From: Mycocentrospora acerina
Taxonomy: Eukaryota > Ascomycota > Dothideomycetes > Pleosporales
NCBI GenBank assembly: GCA_022701365.1
Contig: JAKUHH010000229.1
Coordinates: 1-64,000, forward strand
Direction of reading: 5' to 3'
Length of the DNA: 64,000 bases
Below are positions 1 to 11,685 of the stretch, piece by piece. Under the pieces are notes generated by a model. It had not been told where the DNA came from. It did no database searches and saw only the letters and a program-made list of their open reading frames with translations. A program made the translations under genes and the position numbers. Every line of letters starts with the position of its first letter. The first letter of the stretch is position 1.

Positions 1-1111
1 ACTGTTTGTGTGTTGTGTTGCAGCAGCTCTCCTGTAAGGAGGATAGCAACGTTGTATTTAGTTGTTGTTAAGGCCTGGCGGAGAGCCTCTGTTTCTCGTG
101 TGTGTTGGACCGGTGCGGGCCTGCGGGCAGGCAATCGATCGTTTTCTGTGTCATCTCATCTCATCTCAGTTGAGATGAGAGAGGGCTAGGGCAGCCTTTC
201 TCCTCTGTAGTAGCGTAGTGGATAGCATCTATTGTCGTTTTGTAGAAGTCTAGCAGCACAGGTTCACTACGTCTGTGTCTGTTGCTCTGCGTCTCCTTGT
301 ATTTTGCCTTCAACCAAAGCTGAAATCAGTGACGCACAGGCCCTGCAGAGATTTCATCCCACCACTAATGGGATGAAAAATGAAAAATACCACAGTTGCC
401 CAGCGCGCCTGCCACAACGCCTGCATCAGGAAAAGGACAATTGGAACTGACTCCAGGAAGGCATAGCTAATGATAGCCGTTGAAAAATTGATGAAAATCG
501 ACCTTTCGCTGGCCTCGTAAAAATGGTGTTCGGTGCACTGATATAGTGTAGCGCGTTAGAGTGAAATTTGAGCGTAATACTATACGACACCCTTCATTTT
601 TAACTATTTCATTATCCCCTCCTTTTAATGTTCACTCACAGAAACTTTCTGATTATATGTCACTTTCAAGACGCCAAGTCTTTGTTAATTTCAAGCACTC
701 GACAATCTATTACCTACCCCTACATATACCAAAGCTTCGAGGAGTTTCTAATATTGAATTTCGAGTGCGAAATTTAATATAATTTAAAACAGCGAAACTG
801 GAAGAAATAGTTACTACTAATGTGAAGTTTGTAACAATTGGCCGAGGAAACGTTGTACGTTAAATACCTCAATAATTAGTACCTAGTTCGAAATACTGCT
901 TAGCGTTGGCTTGAAATTTAATTTTTAAAGGGCTCGAGAATTATGTTACTACCAACTCTGTCGGGCAATTTGCTGAAGGTATCGAATAACATACTATTTC
1001 GTTTGAAGTAACCGCCACTCAACAAAAACTAGACAACGCAAAACAACTCTACGAGACTTTAAGGCATTTCTATAAATAGATAAAACTAAAGAAGCTTATT
1101 TGGATTAATAT
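1..1111. other. Left-edge non-coding stretch
   Basis: No reading frame here looks like a conserved protein; the two short open frames (232-450 and 561-782) have no recognisable motif. The first 230 bases are TG-rich and contain a perfect 10-bp-arm inverted repeat at 159-180. From about 550 on the sequence is AT-rich and lies downstream of the GH95 gene, so it probably includes its 3' UTR. The far left could be the UTR of a gene outside the window. Confidence 0.5.
159..180. repeat. Short perfect inverted repeat (10-bp arms)
   Basis: TCTCATCTCA at 159-168 is followed by a 2-base loop (169-170) and its exact reverse complement at 171-180. The left arm is part of a short CATCT microsatellite-like run, so chance creation by slippage is likely. 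No function is claimed. Confidence 0.6.
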
Positions 1112-3579
1112 TTAAACTTCTTTCAGCAAAACCTCATTTTTGTTGATAATTCTTAACGACATCCTCCTCCCAACAAGTTCTGCACTATTCACCACTCCCT
1201 GATCATCCCATTCGAAATCTACCATTCCACCACCTCTTAGCCTCAAACCCCTAACACTTCCACTCCCCCAAGACTTTGGAATCGCTGGACCCAACACTAC
1301 TGTCCTAGTTTCCTCATACTTGCTTGCCGCCGGCAAATCCACAACAAGCATGCTCAATACGGCGCCCCCGAACCCAAAATTTGCATCAATTTGAAAGGGT
1401 GTGCTTGTCCCAGAATACATGCTCAATCCGTTTTCCACAAAATTCGTATCAATTGCGTACCTGAGTTCAAAATATGCCTGCTCAGTGTCATTGAGGCGCG
1501 CCCAGCATGCCGAGCGCCAGACTTTCGCCCATCCAGCGTTTGCATCCTCACCATTGCCGTTGCCGCGACTATAGAGTTTTTGTCGGATGGCAGATTGGAT
1601 GGTAGTATTGGTGTAGCCACCGAGGAAGGAGGAAAGCGAATAGCCGGGGAACCAACCAACGAGCTCAGAGAGATGACGGTGTGTATCGTTGATAAATTCG
1701 TAGCCAAAAGAATCTGGGAGTTTCCACTCTTTGATCTGGCCCCATGATCCAATGTGGAAGCCGGTGTCCAGACGGGCAAGGGAAGTGGAGACGTCTGATA
1801 TGAAGCTGATGTCTTCTTCGCCTACAATGGGGCTGAGCGTGAGAACGGCATCGAAGACCTGGTGTATGACTTGCTGGAAGTGCGCACAACCGAACGTCGT
1901 AGGACCATGTTCAGGACTGTTACATGGGTTAACAACCAGCGTGCCATCTCCAGTGAATCTATCTTCTTGCAATTGGCTAAGCCAGAATTTCGCTACACCC
2001 TTTATCATCGGATACCCTTGCGATGTCAACCACTCGACATTGCGCGAATAGTCCCAGTGATCGAACACGTGTTGCATCATCCATGCAGCGGCGGCCGCAT
2101 AATTCGCCCATGACGCTCCACTTTTCATACCTGTGTGACCGAATATGTTGATCTCGTTGTGGACAACCCAGCCTGAAGCATCATAAAGTAATTTCGCCGT
2201 CTCGTGACCGCGTGGAACCCATGTGTCGGTCATATAGTCCCATAGAGGTGACTGTAGATCTGTTAAACCCGTCTGTTCGGCAGTCCAATGATTCATCTGT
2301 AAGTTAATATTGGTATGGTAGTCGGCAGACCATGCGGCCCAAAGGCCCTCACTCCATCGACCCTGGAGGTTTGGCGGAAGAGAGCCAGGCCTTGAGCATG
2401 AGATGAAAAGATAGTTCGCGTAGTCGAAAAGCAAGTTTTCGAGGAAGGGATCGCCGGTTATATCATCAACGTTGTAGCGCGCAATGAGCTCGGACGTTGA
2501 CATCTGAGAGGAATTAAATGGATCTTGTAAGGAGAGTTCGAAACGGCTGGTTAGGGCTGTGAAATCTTCTATATGGGCCGTCTCCAAGTCAAACAGCGTC
2601 TTTACCGCCGCCCTACGGGTGGTTGCTTCAACTACTAGTGCTGGATCATCGCCTCGGAAGGAGTATCCGAACTCTGCTGTTCCTTTTTTCGCATCGTAAT
2701 TTGTGCCAGCACCAACAACAATAGTTACAGACCTGGTTGCATTACCCGATGCGACGCTTAGTATGCCTGTTTCGTTGTTACATGAAGTCTCGACACCGTG
2801 GCTTGATACGAGACGAGCAATGGCCTCATATCGCATACCTCCCGGTGGCGCAAGTCGTGTTTCACCTCGCATACGTACATATTCTGATCCACAGCTAATT
2901 TCTTGTAGACCTGGATCAACGAGCTCATTGTCTAGTCGCAACTCCAATACTGGGAGAGGAGTCGATGCTTGCAAATTGTACACACAGACTTGATCTGGGA
3001 ATGAGCAGAAGACGCTCGTCTTGAAATCACCGCCGTTTGCAGTGAAACGTGTGGTATGTATTCCGTTGGCAATATCCAGCTTCCGTGTGTAGTTTGTGAC
3101 TGAGCCGTTGTGAGCTTGCAAAGATGGGATGGTCACACTGAGATTGCCCAGGACACGATAAGTGCCAAAATTGTTGTCGCTACCAAGCAGTTCTGTCACA
3201 TTGCCTGTACCATTAGTGAAGATCCAGTCTCGAATACCTGGTAGTGCTGAAGCGACTGAGGAGATCGGATTCCCACCAACATAGTTCTATGTATTCAAAT
3301 CAGTCTGGTTACCTGTTTGGCTTTCACGCAGCAGCTTACAGTGGCTTCGAACGGCCCATCGGACCAAAGGCTATCCAAATTCAAGGTTAGCGTTTCGGAT
3401 CCAGCAGGACCGAAAGACATTGCCCCGAGACGTCCATTGCCCAGTGGATATGCAGTGCGGATAACGTCACTAGCGTTTGCTGGAGAGCGAGAAAGTAACG
3501 ATTTTGCATGAGTAGACTGACTGGAATAAAGAAAGGAAAATATGAAAAGCCACAATCGCGTCCACTTTAAAATGACCAT
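1112..3579 (-). CDS. Secreted alpha-L-fucosidase, glycoside hydrolase family 95
   Basis: Two exons: 3579-3340 and 3286-1112, joined across a 53-nt phase-0 intron (3339-3287). The join turns GPFEAT into NYVGGNP, as in GH95 proteins. The product is 804 aa, the usual family size. Residues 1-25 form a hydrophobic signal peptide, so the enzyme is predicted to be secreted. GH95 enzymes are inverting alpha-1,2-fucosidases or alpha-galactosidases that act on plant xyloglucan or glycan side chains. The catalytic signatures are all present: HTNINLQMNHW (Asn406 and Asn408), NSPEHGPTT (Glu539, general acid) and QIDANFGFGG (Asp714). HRHLSELVGWFPG is also typical. Asn406/Asn408/Glu539 match the roles of Asn421/Asn423/Glu566 of Bifidobacterium AfcA. 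The gene stands alone next to a gene-poor stretch. Alpha-L-galactosidase activity is the main alternative specificity. Confidence 0.93.
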
Positions 3580-3636
3580 GGCGAGTATAGAATATTCAAG
3601 GGCGAACTAGGAGACCTCAATGTGGTAAGAAACCGC

Positions 3637-3643
3637 TATATAT
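3637..3643 (-). promoter_or_regulatory. Probable TATA element of the GH95 gene
   Basis: TATATAT lies about 60 nt upstream of the GH95 start codon on the minus strand. Position and sequence fit a TATA box of a regulated secreted-enzyme gene. The transcription start is not known. Confidence 0.4.
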
Positions 3644-6600
3644 GTACTTATCGGTATCAGGGCCGAATTTCCGGGCTGTCGGAATCATGCAGGGGTTGCT
3701 TGGAGGGAAATTTAGTAGCTGCGGCTTTTGATGGCATTCTGACCAATCGCATTAGCTGATATGCGCAGCGAAATCTTTCCCAGACTCGGCACTGACAAAG
3801 CTTTCTGTACTAATATCTATCAGCAACACCAAATAAGCTCACAGAAAATTTCCCAAGACACGCAGCCGTATATTTCCAGAAACCAGCGAATGAACGCAAG
3901 TACTTATTGTGGACAAGCTTTTTCATTCCGTTCCATTCCCAACTCGCCAATACTACTAACAAGCGAAAGAGTCAATTTTTTAAATGAACATATTTACTTC
4001 CCGCACTCCATACATCTGCCACTGTTTACATTCGAAAATGCCACAGATCTCGAACTTCCGCAAGTCGTCCGAGATCAGCGCCCTGCACACCCATATCGAC
4101 TTTGAGTGCCTAGACTACAGTATTTCGGTAACATGCTGCGAAGAGCATTCGACAATTGATCACGAGATATGCTTGAAAGTCTACAACATGTTGAAGTAGA
4201 ATAACGAGGAAAGTCGTGAGTCGAGGATTTCAAGTTCACCTTGCTGTATGTGGAAGACACTCTGGTGAACTTGATGAGCTCGGACAGGTTCATATTGAAT
4301 AAGATGCTTATGACTTCAGAGAAATATAACAACTACCAATCTTCATCATGAAGTGATCAACCGTTATGAAATCCTTATTGTTGGGGCTGCAGGCGTGGTA
4401 TGGAGTTTCAAACGTTTCTTAGTCATCTACAGATGGAAAGCCGGAGTCTAACTCAAGATTTATTGAAATCAATACAAATGTTTGTGCGTATCTAGCATTA
4501 CATCAATATAATGGCATATAAACGAGAAGGCAGCATATTGATCACTTGTAGCGTGAATATGCTGAACCCGAAACCCTGCAGCTAATTATTAGTACTGTGC
4601 TCTCCTTTTGCTTCCTAGGACATGCATTTCATGTCGGTGTCTGAAGTAACAAGCGACCTGAGGAAGATACACTTTTTCTATTCTTGCACATGCACCGACT
4701 TCCGAGCTCTGGTAGTAAGTACTAGTAAAGCTGTGCGGTATGATGAAACGGGCAACTTCAAGTTTGACAAAGGTTTCATTTCCATAGTTGTATTGGTACA
4801 CGTACATCCTGTTACTTAATCAGCAGTTTGCACGCGATGATGCACTTTGTATAGACATGCATGATTTCGAGGTATACAGAGAGGAAAATCTGAGTCCAAC
4901 ACATGCGTGGGCTATCAAGATGATGTAAGCTTGGGATTAAAATGAGATATTACGTATATGGGGAATTCCATGTGAACGATTTGTAGATCCATTTACATGA
5001 GTGTTCCTGTTCCCGCACAGTGTGATGGTGTGTCAACATTTAGTCGCAATTGCTGTCTTGTGCTTCTCCATTCATTTTCTAATTCACACCTTTAATTCTT
5101 GAGGGTTGTACTTGATTAGCTTATCAATAATGATTTCCCCAAGCTTGTAATAGATATCTTTTAAAAAGTATAGATCCTCGCTTTTGCTAAACAGTTGACT
5201 ACACGAAATAATAAGACTGATTCCATCGAGTACTATAGGGGAAACCTTAGTATTTGTAGTTGGTGAGAGGATGCGATGTCATCTGATGGCTGTTTCTGGC
5301 GTTGCTAGAGGGGTAAATGAACCCATCTTCATGATCGATGCAAAAAGGTGGGCAAGGCAATTAAAAAGAATAAAGAGAACAGTCGAAGCAGAGATATATA
5401 TAGTAAGCTTCTCTCGAGAAATAATTATTCTTCTTCCCCATTGTGTCACAAGTTCAAGGCTTAAATTTCCATTGCGGAGATTGCGGATCTGAGATCGTAA
5501 CTTTGAATAGCCTAATTCTCTCGGGATATCTAGTTGTTTGGCTTTTCGCGTCTCTTTGGGAATGGTTAGTACCTTGCCCTAAGTTTTCGCTTAAGAGGTT
5601 TTTACTTGGATTCTCTCTAAGTATCTAACAATCAACTTAAAAGAATTGGCAAAAAATGAGACAATGAGGCTGGTTTCAGCTTGATAACGCGTCCATCGAT
5701 TATCAAAGCTAATGTTTTCCGTACTAGGTTCGAATTGCATATTAGAAGCTTAACTGAAAACATTGTGTATCGTAATGGTATCTTAAAAATCTGGACCACA
5801 TTTAAACTTAGTTGTGTGGCTTGACTACATAAACGAGTTGATAGGATTTCAACCCGATATCGCACACTGAGATTGGGTTAAAAAATGTTTCTTTTCAGTC
5901 GGGAGGAGCGTGACGACCGTTTCTTTAATTTTCATCAGTAATACGTAACTATGTTTCATATTTGCCTGCCATATTGCTTGTTTTCATACTGCCATCCTGC
6001 ACGTGTGAGAGCACGTGTGCAGGCCCGTGTGCAAACACGTGAGCACACAACTCCTATAGAGTCTTTGAGTCCTACACGCCTAATAATACAACAAGTTCCT
6101 CCTGATTGTTCTCTCACACATACAGTATTATTACATTCTTGCTTTCTATTTAAGAGGAACGGTAAGAGGAAAGACTCATTCTATTGTTGAACGGCAAGGA
6201 ATATAAGACTATGTAGACACTGAAGACTCGCATGCTGATTAATTTTTGATATAGACTGTATGGGCTAGCATGATGGGTAATACAGGCTACCACAAAGCAA
6301 CAGACTCTTAAATAGAGAAGTTATATTTTTGATGCCTGAATGCGACTGTTCAGAAGATTATTTTTTAATTTTTTTTTAAATCTCAGAACACACTGTAAAA
6401 TGTTTTAACTCCAATATACTACTGCACAAAAATATCTGCAACGAGATCTCGTCTTGGCTGAATCTTTTTCAGACTGACCTCTTGTTTACCCTAAACCATG
6501 CTCAGTAGCCTAGAGGTGGCACTTTGTGTTCTTTCTTTAGATTCAATCCGCTTGCAATTGTAAGTGGTGTTGATCTCTTTTCTGTTTAATTAAAATATTA

Positions 6601-8578
6601 GTACCTAAATAGAAATCGTTCGTGACTTTTACTGATTGATAAAATAGGCTTCTAATATTTGTAAATTATTTGTCAGATAAGCTGATAGTGCAGGAATCAA
6701 TAGGAGGTCAGAACTGATGGAATTGTGGATCATGTTTTATGGCTTCCATACAACCAGCCGACAGACAGCCAATAGGACCATATTTAATCTACCTTTCGTT
6801 ACTGTTGACAAATTTGCAATATTCTTATGTTTGATGGAAACGTTCATCGTCAGATATTTGCTGGTCGTGTTAACTCCGCCTTAACGTTCCTTAATAGCGC
6901 CGCTACGTAGTCTGTCGATCAACCAAACAGTCTAGACCAACATCAGTTTTTCTCAAGTTATCATTGCGTATGCTACCCAGATAAGGACTCAATACTCTTC
7001 GCCCGCACTGCAAAAAATTCCGGCGAAGTTCGCTGGCAATTGCTTGGCTTATAAAAATCAGGTCCTTACTTTGAACTCAAGCCGGGCACGTCCACTACAT
7101 ACATATCTCGTGGCTGTATCGACTCCCACGCATTGGAACTGCAACCTGGAAAAACAGAACGTAGACACGATATGGTGGTCATGATAACTCAACGATATCT
7201 CACAAAAAGTCGATTGAGGTAACTTCACGCTTGGGCTTGGAAAAAGGAAACAAGCATATCATGATCACGACCATTTCAATAATAAACTACAAAAGATGAA
7301 CATTATTAGAGGTTGATTGATAATCATGACTCGCAAAAACTGTAATAGTTAGATACAAGCGCCCAGGGTAGTTGCTATTCCTGAAAAATTTAGATTAGAC
7401 AAATTTTTTTATGTTGTTTAATCAAACTACACCGCAGTATCCTTTCCACTTTTTTTCCTCTCCCATTGTATTATACATTAAGACAAAACCCTGACTTCAA
7501 CTAGTAGAACCTTGATGAAGTGTCAGCAACAAGTTTAAAAACTTGTAATTCAACTTTGTCAGTCAAACTATAAATGAATCTAGAGTTCACTTCTCAACCA
7601 ATTTTCAAGTGACTATTTTCCAAAAAGTTGAACAAATGCGGTATTACCATATCCTGCACATTAATTAGCAGCTTTGTAAATCTACGCCGAATGTGGAACA
7701 AAAATGAACGAGGAATCACGACAAAATCAGGCAAATTGACGCTAACGTTCTAAATTAATTAGTCGTCGATTTGCACAGAATGAAGTAAATACAAGTTGCA
7801 CTTTGACCTTCAGAAGAAATGATTTTAGACTAAACAACTTGTTAAGAGATCTTATAATTAAGGTAATTCTTGGGTGCTCCGCAATTTTACCAAATAGGCA
7901 GGCAATCCCTGGTGTGCGTGCACCTTTGTTTCATTTACGGTGCAATTGAAGTACACTAACTAAACTAGGTACTTCGTCCGTTGCACTTCGACTTTGACAA
8001 TATAGAATTAACACCGAAACTCGGTCGAGTGCGAATGCGAAAAGCGTGTTCAGTAAGATCTTGGTAGAAGTGTCGAAGGAACTAGATAGCAAGCGAGTTC
8101 ATTTATGGACTAACGTCCGCTATGATCCCAAACCTGGGTTCCTCTTAATGTGGATTTGCAATCTTTCTGAAATATCTCATTTGGTCTCGCGGTGAGGTCA
8201 AAATCTGAACTGATTGAAGCGATAACATTTATCTCGACGTATATAGCAGATTTCGGCAGCGCATTAGCAAGAAGTAGAATTCATCGAAAGTAACGCAGCT
8301 CTTACTAGACATTGCGCGTCGCACAAATCGTTATTGGTGGATATCAGCACCGGAGAGGCTGTTCCCATCGGGCATACAAAACCGGCACGTAGAATGGCCG
8401 GTGCCTACGAAATGACGTAGCATAAAAATAGTAAAATCCTCGAAGGAAGCAATGGGTGATGCCTAAGATAATCTCATTGGTAGTGTGATCAATTTGTATC
8501 ATTCATGAATCCACTCGTTATTAGAATGCATCTCCCGAAGTTCTCCCGGCCCTTCTAAAGTAACATCCTGCTTTCCTC
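3644..8578. other. Gene-poor AT-rich stretch of about 5 kb
   Basis: I see no gene with conserved motifs in either strand. Open frames are all under 120 codons and have the composition of random AT-rich DNA. It contains several A/T homopolymer runs (for example around 6361-6380) and a cluster of CACGTG-like motifs near 6000. It may be decayed repetitive DNA, but I cannot identify terminal repeats, transposase or reverse transcriptase motifs by eye. Confidence 0.5.
6000..6049. repeat. Degenerate tandem repeat with CACGTG cores
   Basis: About four units of 10-13 bp share a CACGTGTG or CCGTGTG core, with the last unit reading CACGTGAG. CACGTG is the E-box/Pho4/Cbf1-type site, so this could bind bHLH factors, but the tandem layout may equally be a simple repeat. 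The nearest gene start is more than 2.4 kb away. Confidence 0.45.
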
Positions 8579-8586
8579 TATATAAG
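8579..8586 (+). promoter_or_regulatory. TATA box of the ThuA-like gene
   Basis: TATATAAG lies about 75 nt upstream of the ATG at 8655. The match is close to the consensus and the spacing fits a core promoter with a short 5' UTR. Confidence 0.5.
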
Positions 8587-8654
8587 TGATCAGTAGGAAT
8601 CGCCTGCGTCATTAATCCTCGAAGTTTCTCGTCCTCTATCTATTGACCCTAAGA

Positions 8655-9756
8655 ATGAAGATTCTTTTCACTTTGACGGCTTTAGCAGCCGCAGCTACTG
8701 CTTCCAAAATCATCCGTCCTCGTGTGTTTCATCTGTCTCTCATTGCTGTGTTCGAATTCTTACTAGACTATAGCTATTTCACCCAAGCCTAACCTTCTGG
8801 TCTTCACCAAAACTGCTGGGTATCGTCATGATAGGTTAGAACCCATTGATGCTTCACATTGCACTCAATCTAATTCATACGATAAAGCATTCCTGAAGGC
8901 ATTGAACTCGTCACCTCGATTGCCAACAAGAATGATTGGTCTGTTACAGCGACAGAAGACTCCTCGATTTTCACGACTGAAGGCTTGAGCAATTTTACAA
9001 GCTTAGTTTTTATTCATACTACAGGCGACTTGCTGATAGAGAGTGAATATGAGGCTCTTTACAAATATTTAGTCGACGGTGGCTCTTGGCTTGGGATCCA
9101 CGCAGGTTTGTTCCTATTACCCTATCAATGTGAAGTTCTTACGACTAACACGATTCACACCAACAGCAGCAGACTTTGGAAACGCCACTCCACCTTGGTT
9201 TAATACACTAGTTGGGGGACAGGTAAGCGACTAATCGAACTTCTATACTACAACTTTTAACTCGATGTACACAGTTTGAGTTCCATCCCTGCTCGCCTGA
9301 ATGGACGTGCAGCAATGCACAATTAGAGCGATATCCTCCATGTAAGTTTCACATCTTCTACCTCTCACATCTCCACTTAACTAACCACAATTACTCAATG
9401 TAGATGGGAATATCCGTTCTGATATAATCACTATTCAGGACTCTGCTCATCCATCTACCGTTAACCTTCCCATTCTTCAGAACCGGACAGACGAATGGTA
9501 TTCATATAGGACCACACCAAGTCTGGCAACAGGATATACTATCTTAGCCACTCTAAACGAAACCTACATTGATGAAATAACTCCTTCATATCTCAGCATG
9601 ATTCCAAACCATCCAATCTCGTGGTACTCGCTCTTCGAAGGGAAGGCAAGGTCGTGGTATACAGGCATGGGTCACACTGCAGAGAGCTATAGCGAGGAGT
9701 ACTTTATTGAACACATTACAGGAGGGCTTAAATGGGTTCTTGGTCTAAGAGAATAG
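8655..9756 (+). CDS. Secreted ThuA-like (trehalose utilisation) domain protein
   Basis: Six exons: 8655-8721, 8774-8834, 8888-9105, 9167-9222, 9275-9341 and 9404-9756. The introns are 52-62 nt and all phases close, giving 273 aa. Residues 1-17 form a signal peptide (MKILFTLTALAAAATAS). The ThuA-like domain (PF06283) starts at NLLVFTKTAGYRHDS and is recognised by VFIHTTGDLL and by GGSWLGIHAAADFG, which matches the family G-x-H-A motif. The C-terminal part carries WYSLFEGKARSWYTGMGHT, also typical of the fold, which is a class I glutamine-amidotransferase-like sheet. Fungal members are often secreted and lack a defined reaction; link to trehalose or other sugar use is inherited from the bacterial name. 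The frames are very short between introns, so no long open frame marks this gene. Confidence 0.85.
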
Positions 9757-11685
9757 ATGTTATTAATACACACTGGAGAGGCACGATAGAGGTTGATCGC
9801 AAGTTCTGAGTACCACCGCAAATTGTACCGGATCACTATGCGAACCTTATACCCCTCCTTTGAGTATCCGCCACAACCCGGATTACGATGATACTGTTAT
9901 ACAGAACTCTGAATAATCCTGCCTACAAAGACAGCGATTCGTCTATCTATAGCTATAACTATACTTGTATATTATACGGAGAATCTACTTAGTGACGCGA
10001 AAATGAAGGTTTGCAACAATAGAATTGCATGACAAATTTTTCGTTCAAAACGATGGCTAGTGTGTCAACGTAATTTTCAGCTACATCAGTAGTTGGAAAG
10101 ATACAGGTCGTAAATTTCATCCCTATTAGCTACGCTGTGTTTCTAATTAGTTGTAGCTTATATTTTGCACTTATCACCGTGCATCTGAAAACAATCGTAA
10201 AATCCCAAGTCACAGAATTGCTCAAATTTGTTTTCTCACTGATGTCACGTAATTTCGCATTAGAATGGGCAAGTCCAAATTCGTTAAATCTTGAGAAATG
10301 AACTTTTATGTGCATTGGAAACTTCAAGAAAAAATTCAGGTCATGATTCAAAGTTAAAGCACAGTATGTGATCATAGCATGGGAAATACTGGTAACAATA
10401 TCAGTTTCAAAGTATGTGAATTTCTCTTAATTTTCTTCTGTTTACTTACCTAGTAAGTTCAGGCACAGCTGTTTTGTTTATGATGTCATTCATTAATGTC
10501 AAGTAGAGTTGTGTTACATTTCTTCACGTGAACTCAGAAGATTTATGACGCTTTTCACTCTCTATAACGTGCAATGCAAATAACAGGAGGCACAAAGTCT
10601 TGATTAGGACATTCATTTCAAAAGTAGACAACAGCCTTTTTTTACAATACCTTCGTAAAATTCGAACCTTCATTGATCCTCAAGCTCAAATAAGGAATGC
10701 GAAACACAAGTTCTACAATTTACATAAGAGTTAAGGTCTATCTTTACCTATTTAACCTTCGTTATGTTAGTTTGCCATATCATACCTAAGTAGTTCCCCA
10801 GTATGCCTTCCACAAGCATTTCCAGACCATGCCATGGAATTTGACATGAGAATGCGTGCAGTATTTAAGAGTCGCAGGAATGTTCAAGTGAGGCTCTTGA
10901 TTTTAGCTGGCTTGTGGATTGTAAACGTGGAAGGATAGCAACGTCATTTCTACTACTGGAAGGGATGGGAATTAGGACATCTACTCATTTCTTTTGTTAA
11001 AAATAATTCGAAAGAAGACTAGGTTTATTTAACGTTCAATGCAGACATTGTGTTGGTAACTACTTGTTGCGTAGAGTTTACCAATCTACTAGCCTCATAG
11101 CTAAAGACTAATTGGTTTTTGGTTTTGATACTTCTTGTGCTATCATGATTTTGCCGGTCAGAAACTACCTCCATGTAATGGGAGCTCACACACTCACAAA
11201 TGTGATAGTACACCAGTTATTGCTGACATAACGACTGATAACTGGAGCTATAGTAGATACTGTATTATGACACTAGTCTGTTATAACCCAATATTAGATT
11301 TACAAGGAGGTTTTACATGATCCATTGGTTCCTAAGAACATCAATTTGACATTCTTTTACGAAGGGTTACGTTGAATGGTTTTATGACTGGCTTATAGAT
11401 AAAATCGTCTTTGAAGATACAAATTTTCGGAAGGGTGCAATAGACATCTTCAAACAGATGTTAATTTGAGTTTTTCATGGCTGAAATAGTTCGGCCGAAG
11501 TAAGTGTCGTCGGACTTTCGGGATTCCGATTACTACAAAGAGAAGCTTACTCGTCACGACCGGCAGTTACCTTAACCTCGGAGGTCCTACGCACCATAGA
11601 GGTTTGAGAATTGCAATATTTAAAAGAGATGACGAAGGTACTTCAAAATGTTGTTTTGAAAAACTTTTCAATCGCTTTATTCACT
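9757..11685. other. AT-rich non-coding stretch
   Basis: No recognisable gene. Open frames of 60-80 codons (for example 10130-10375 minus, 11025-11213 minus) have no motif. It should hold the 3' UTR of the ThuA-like gene and the promoter of the LDI-domain gene. Confidence 0.5.
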
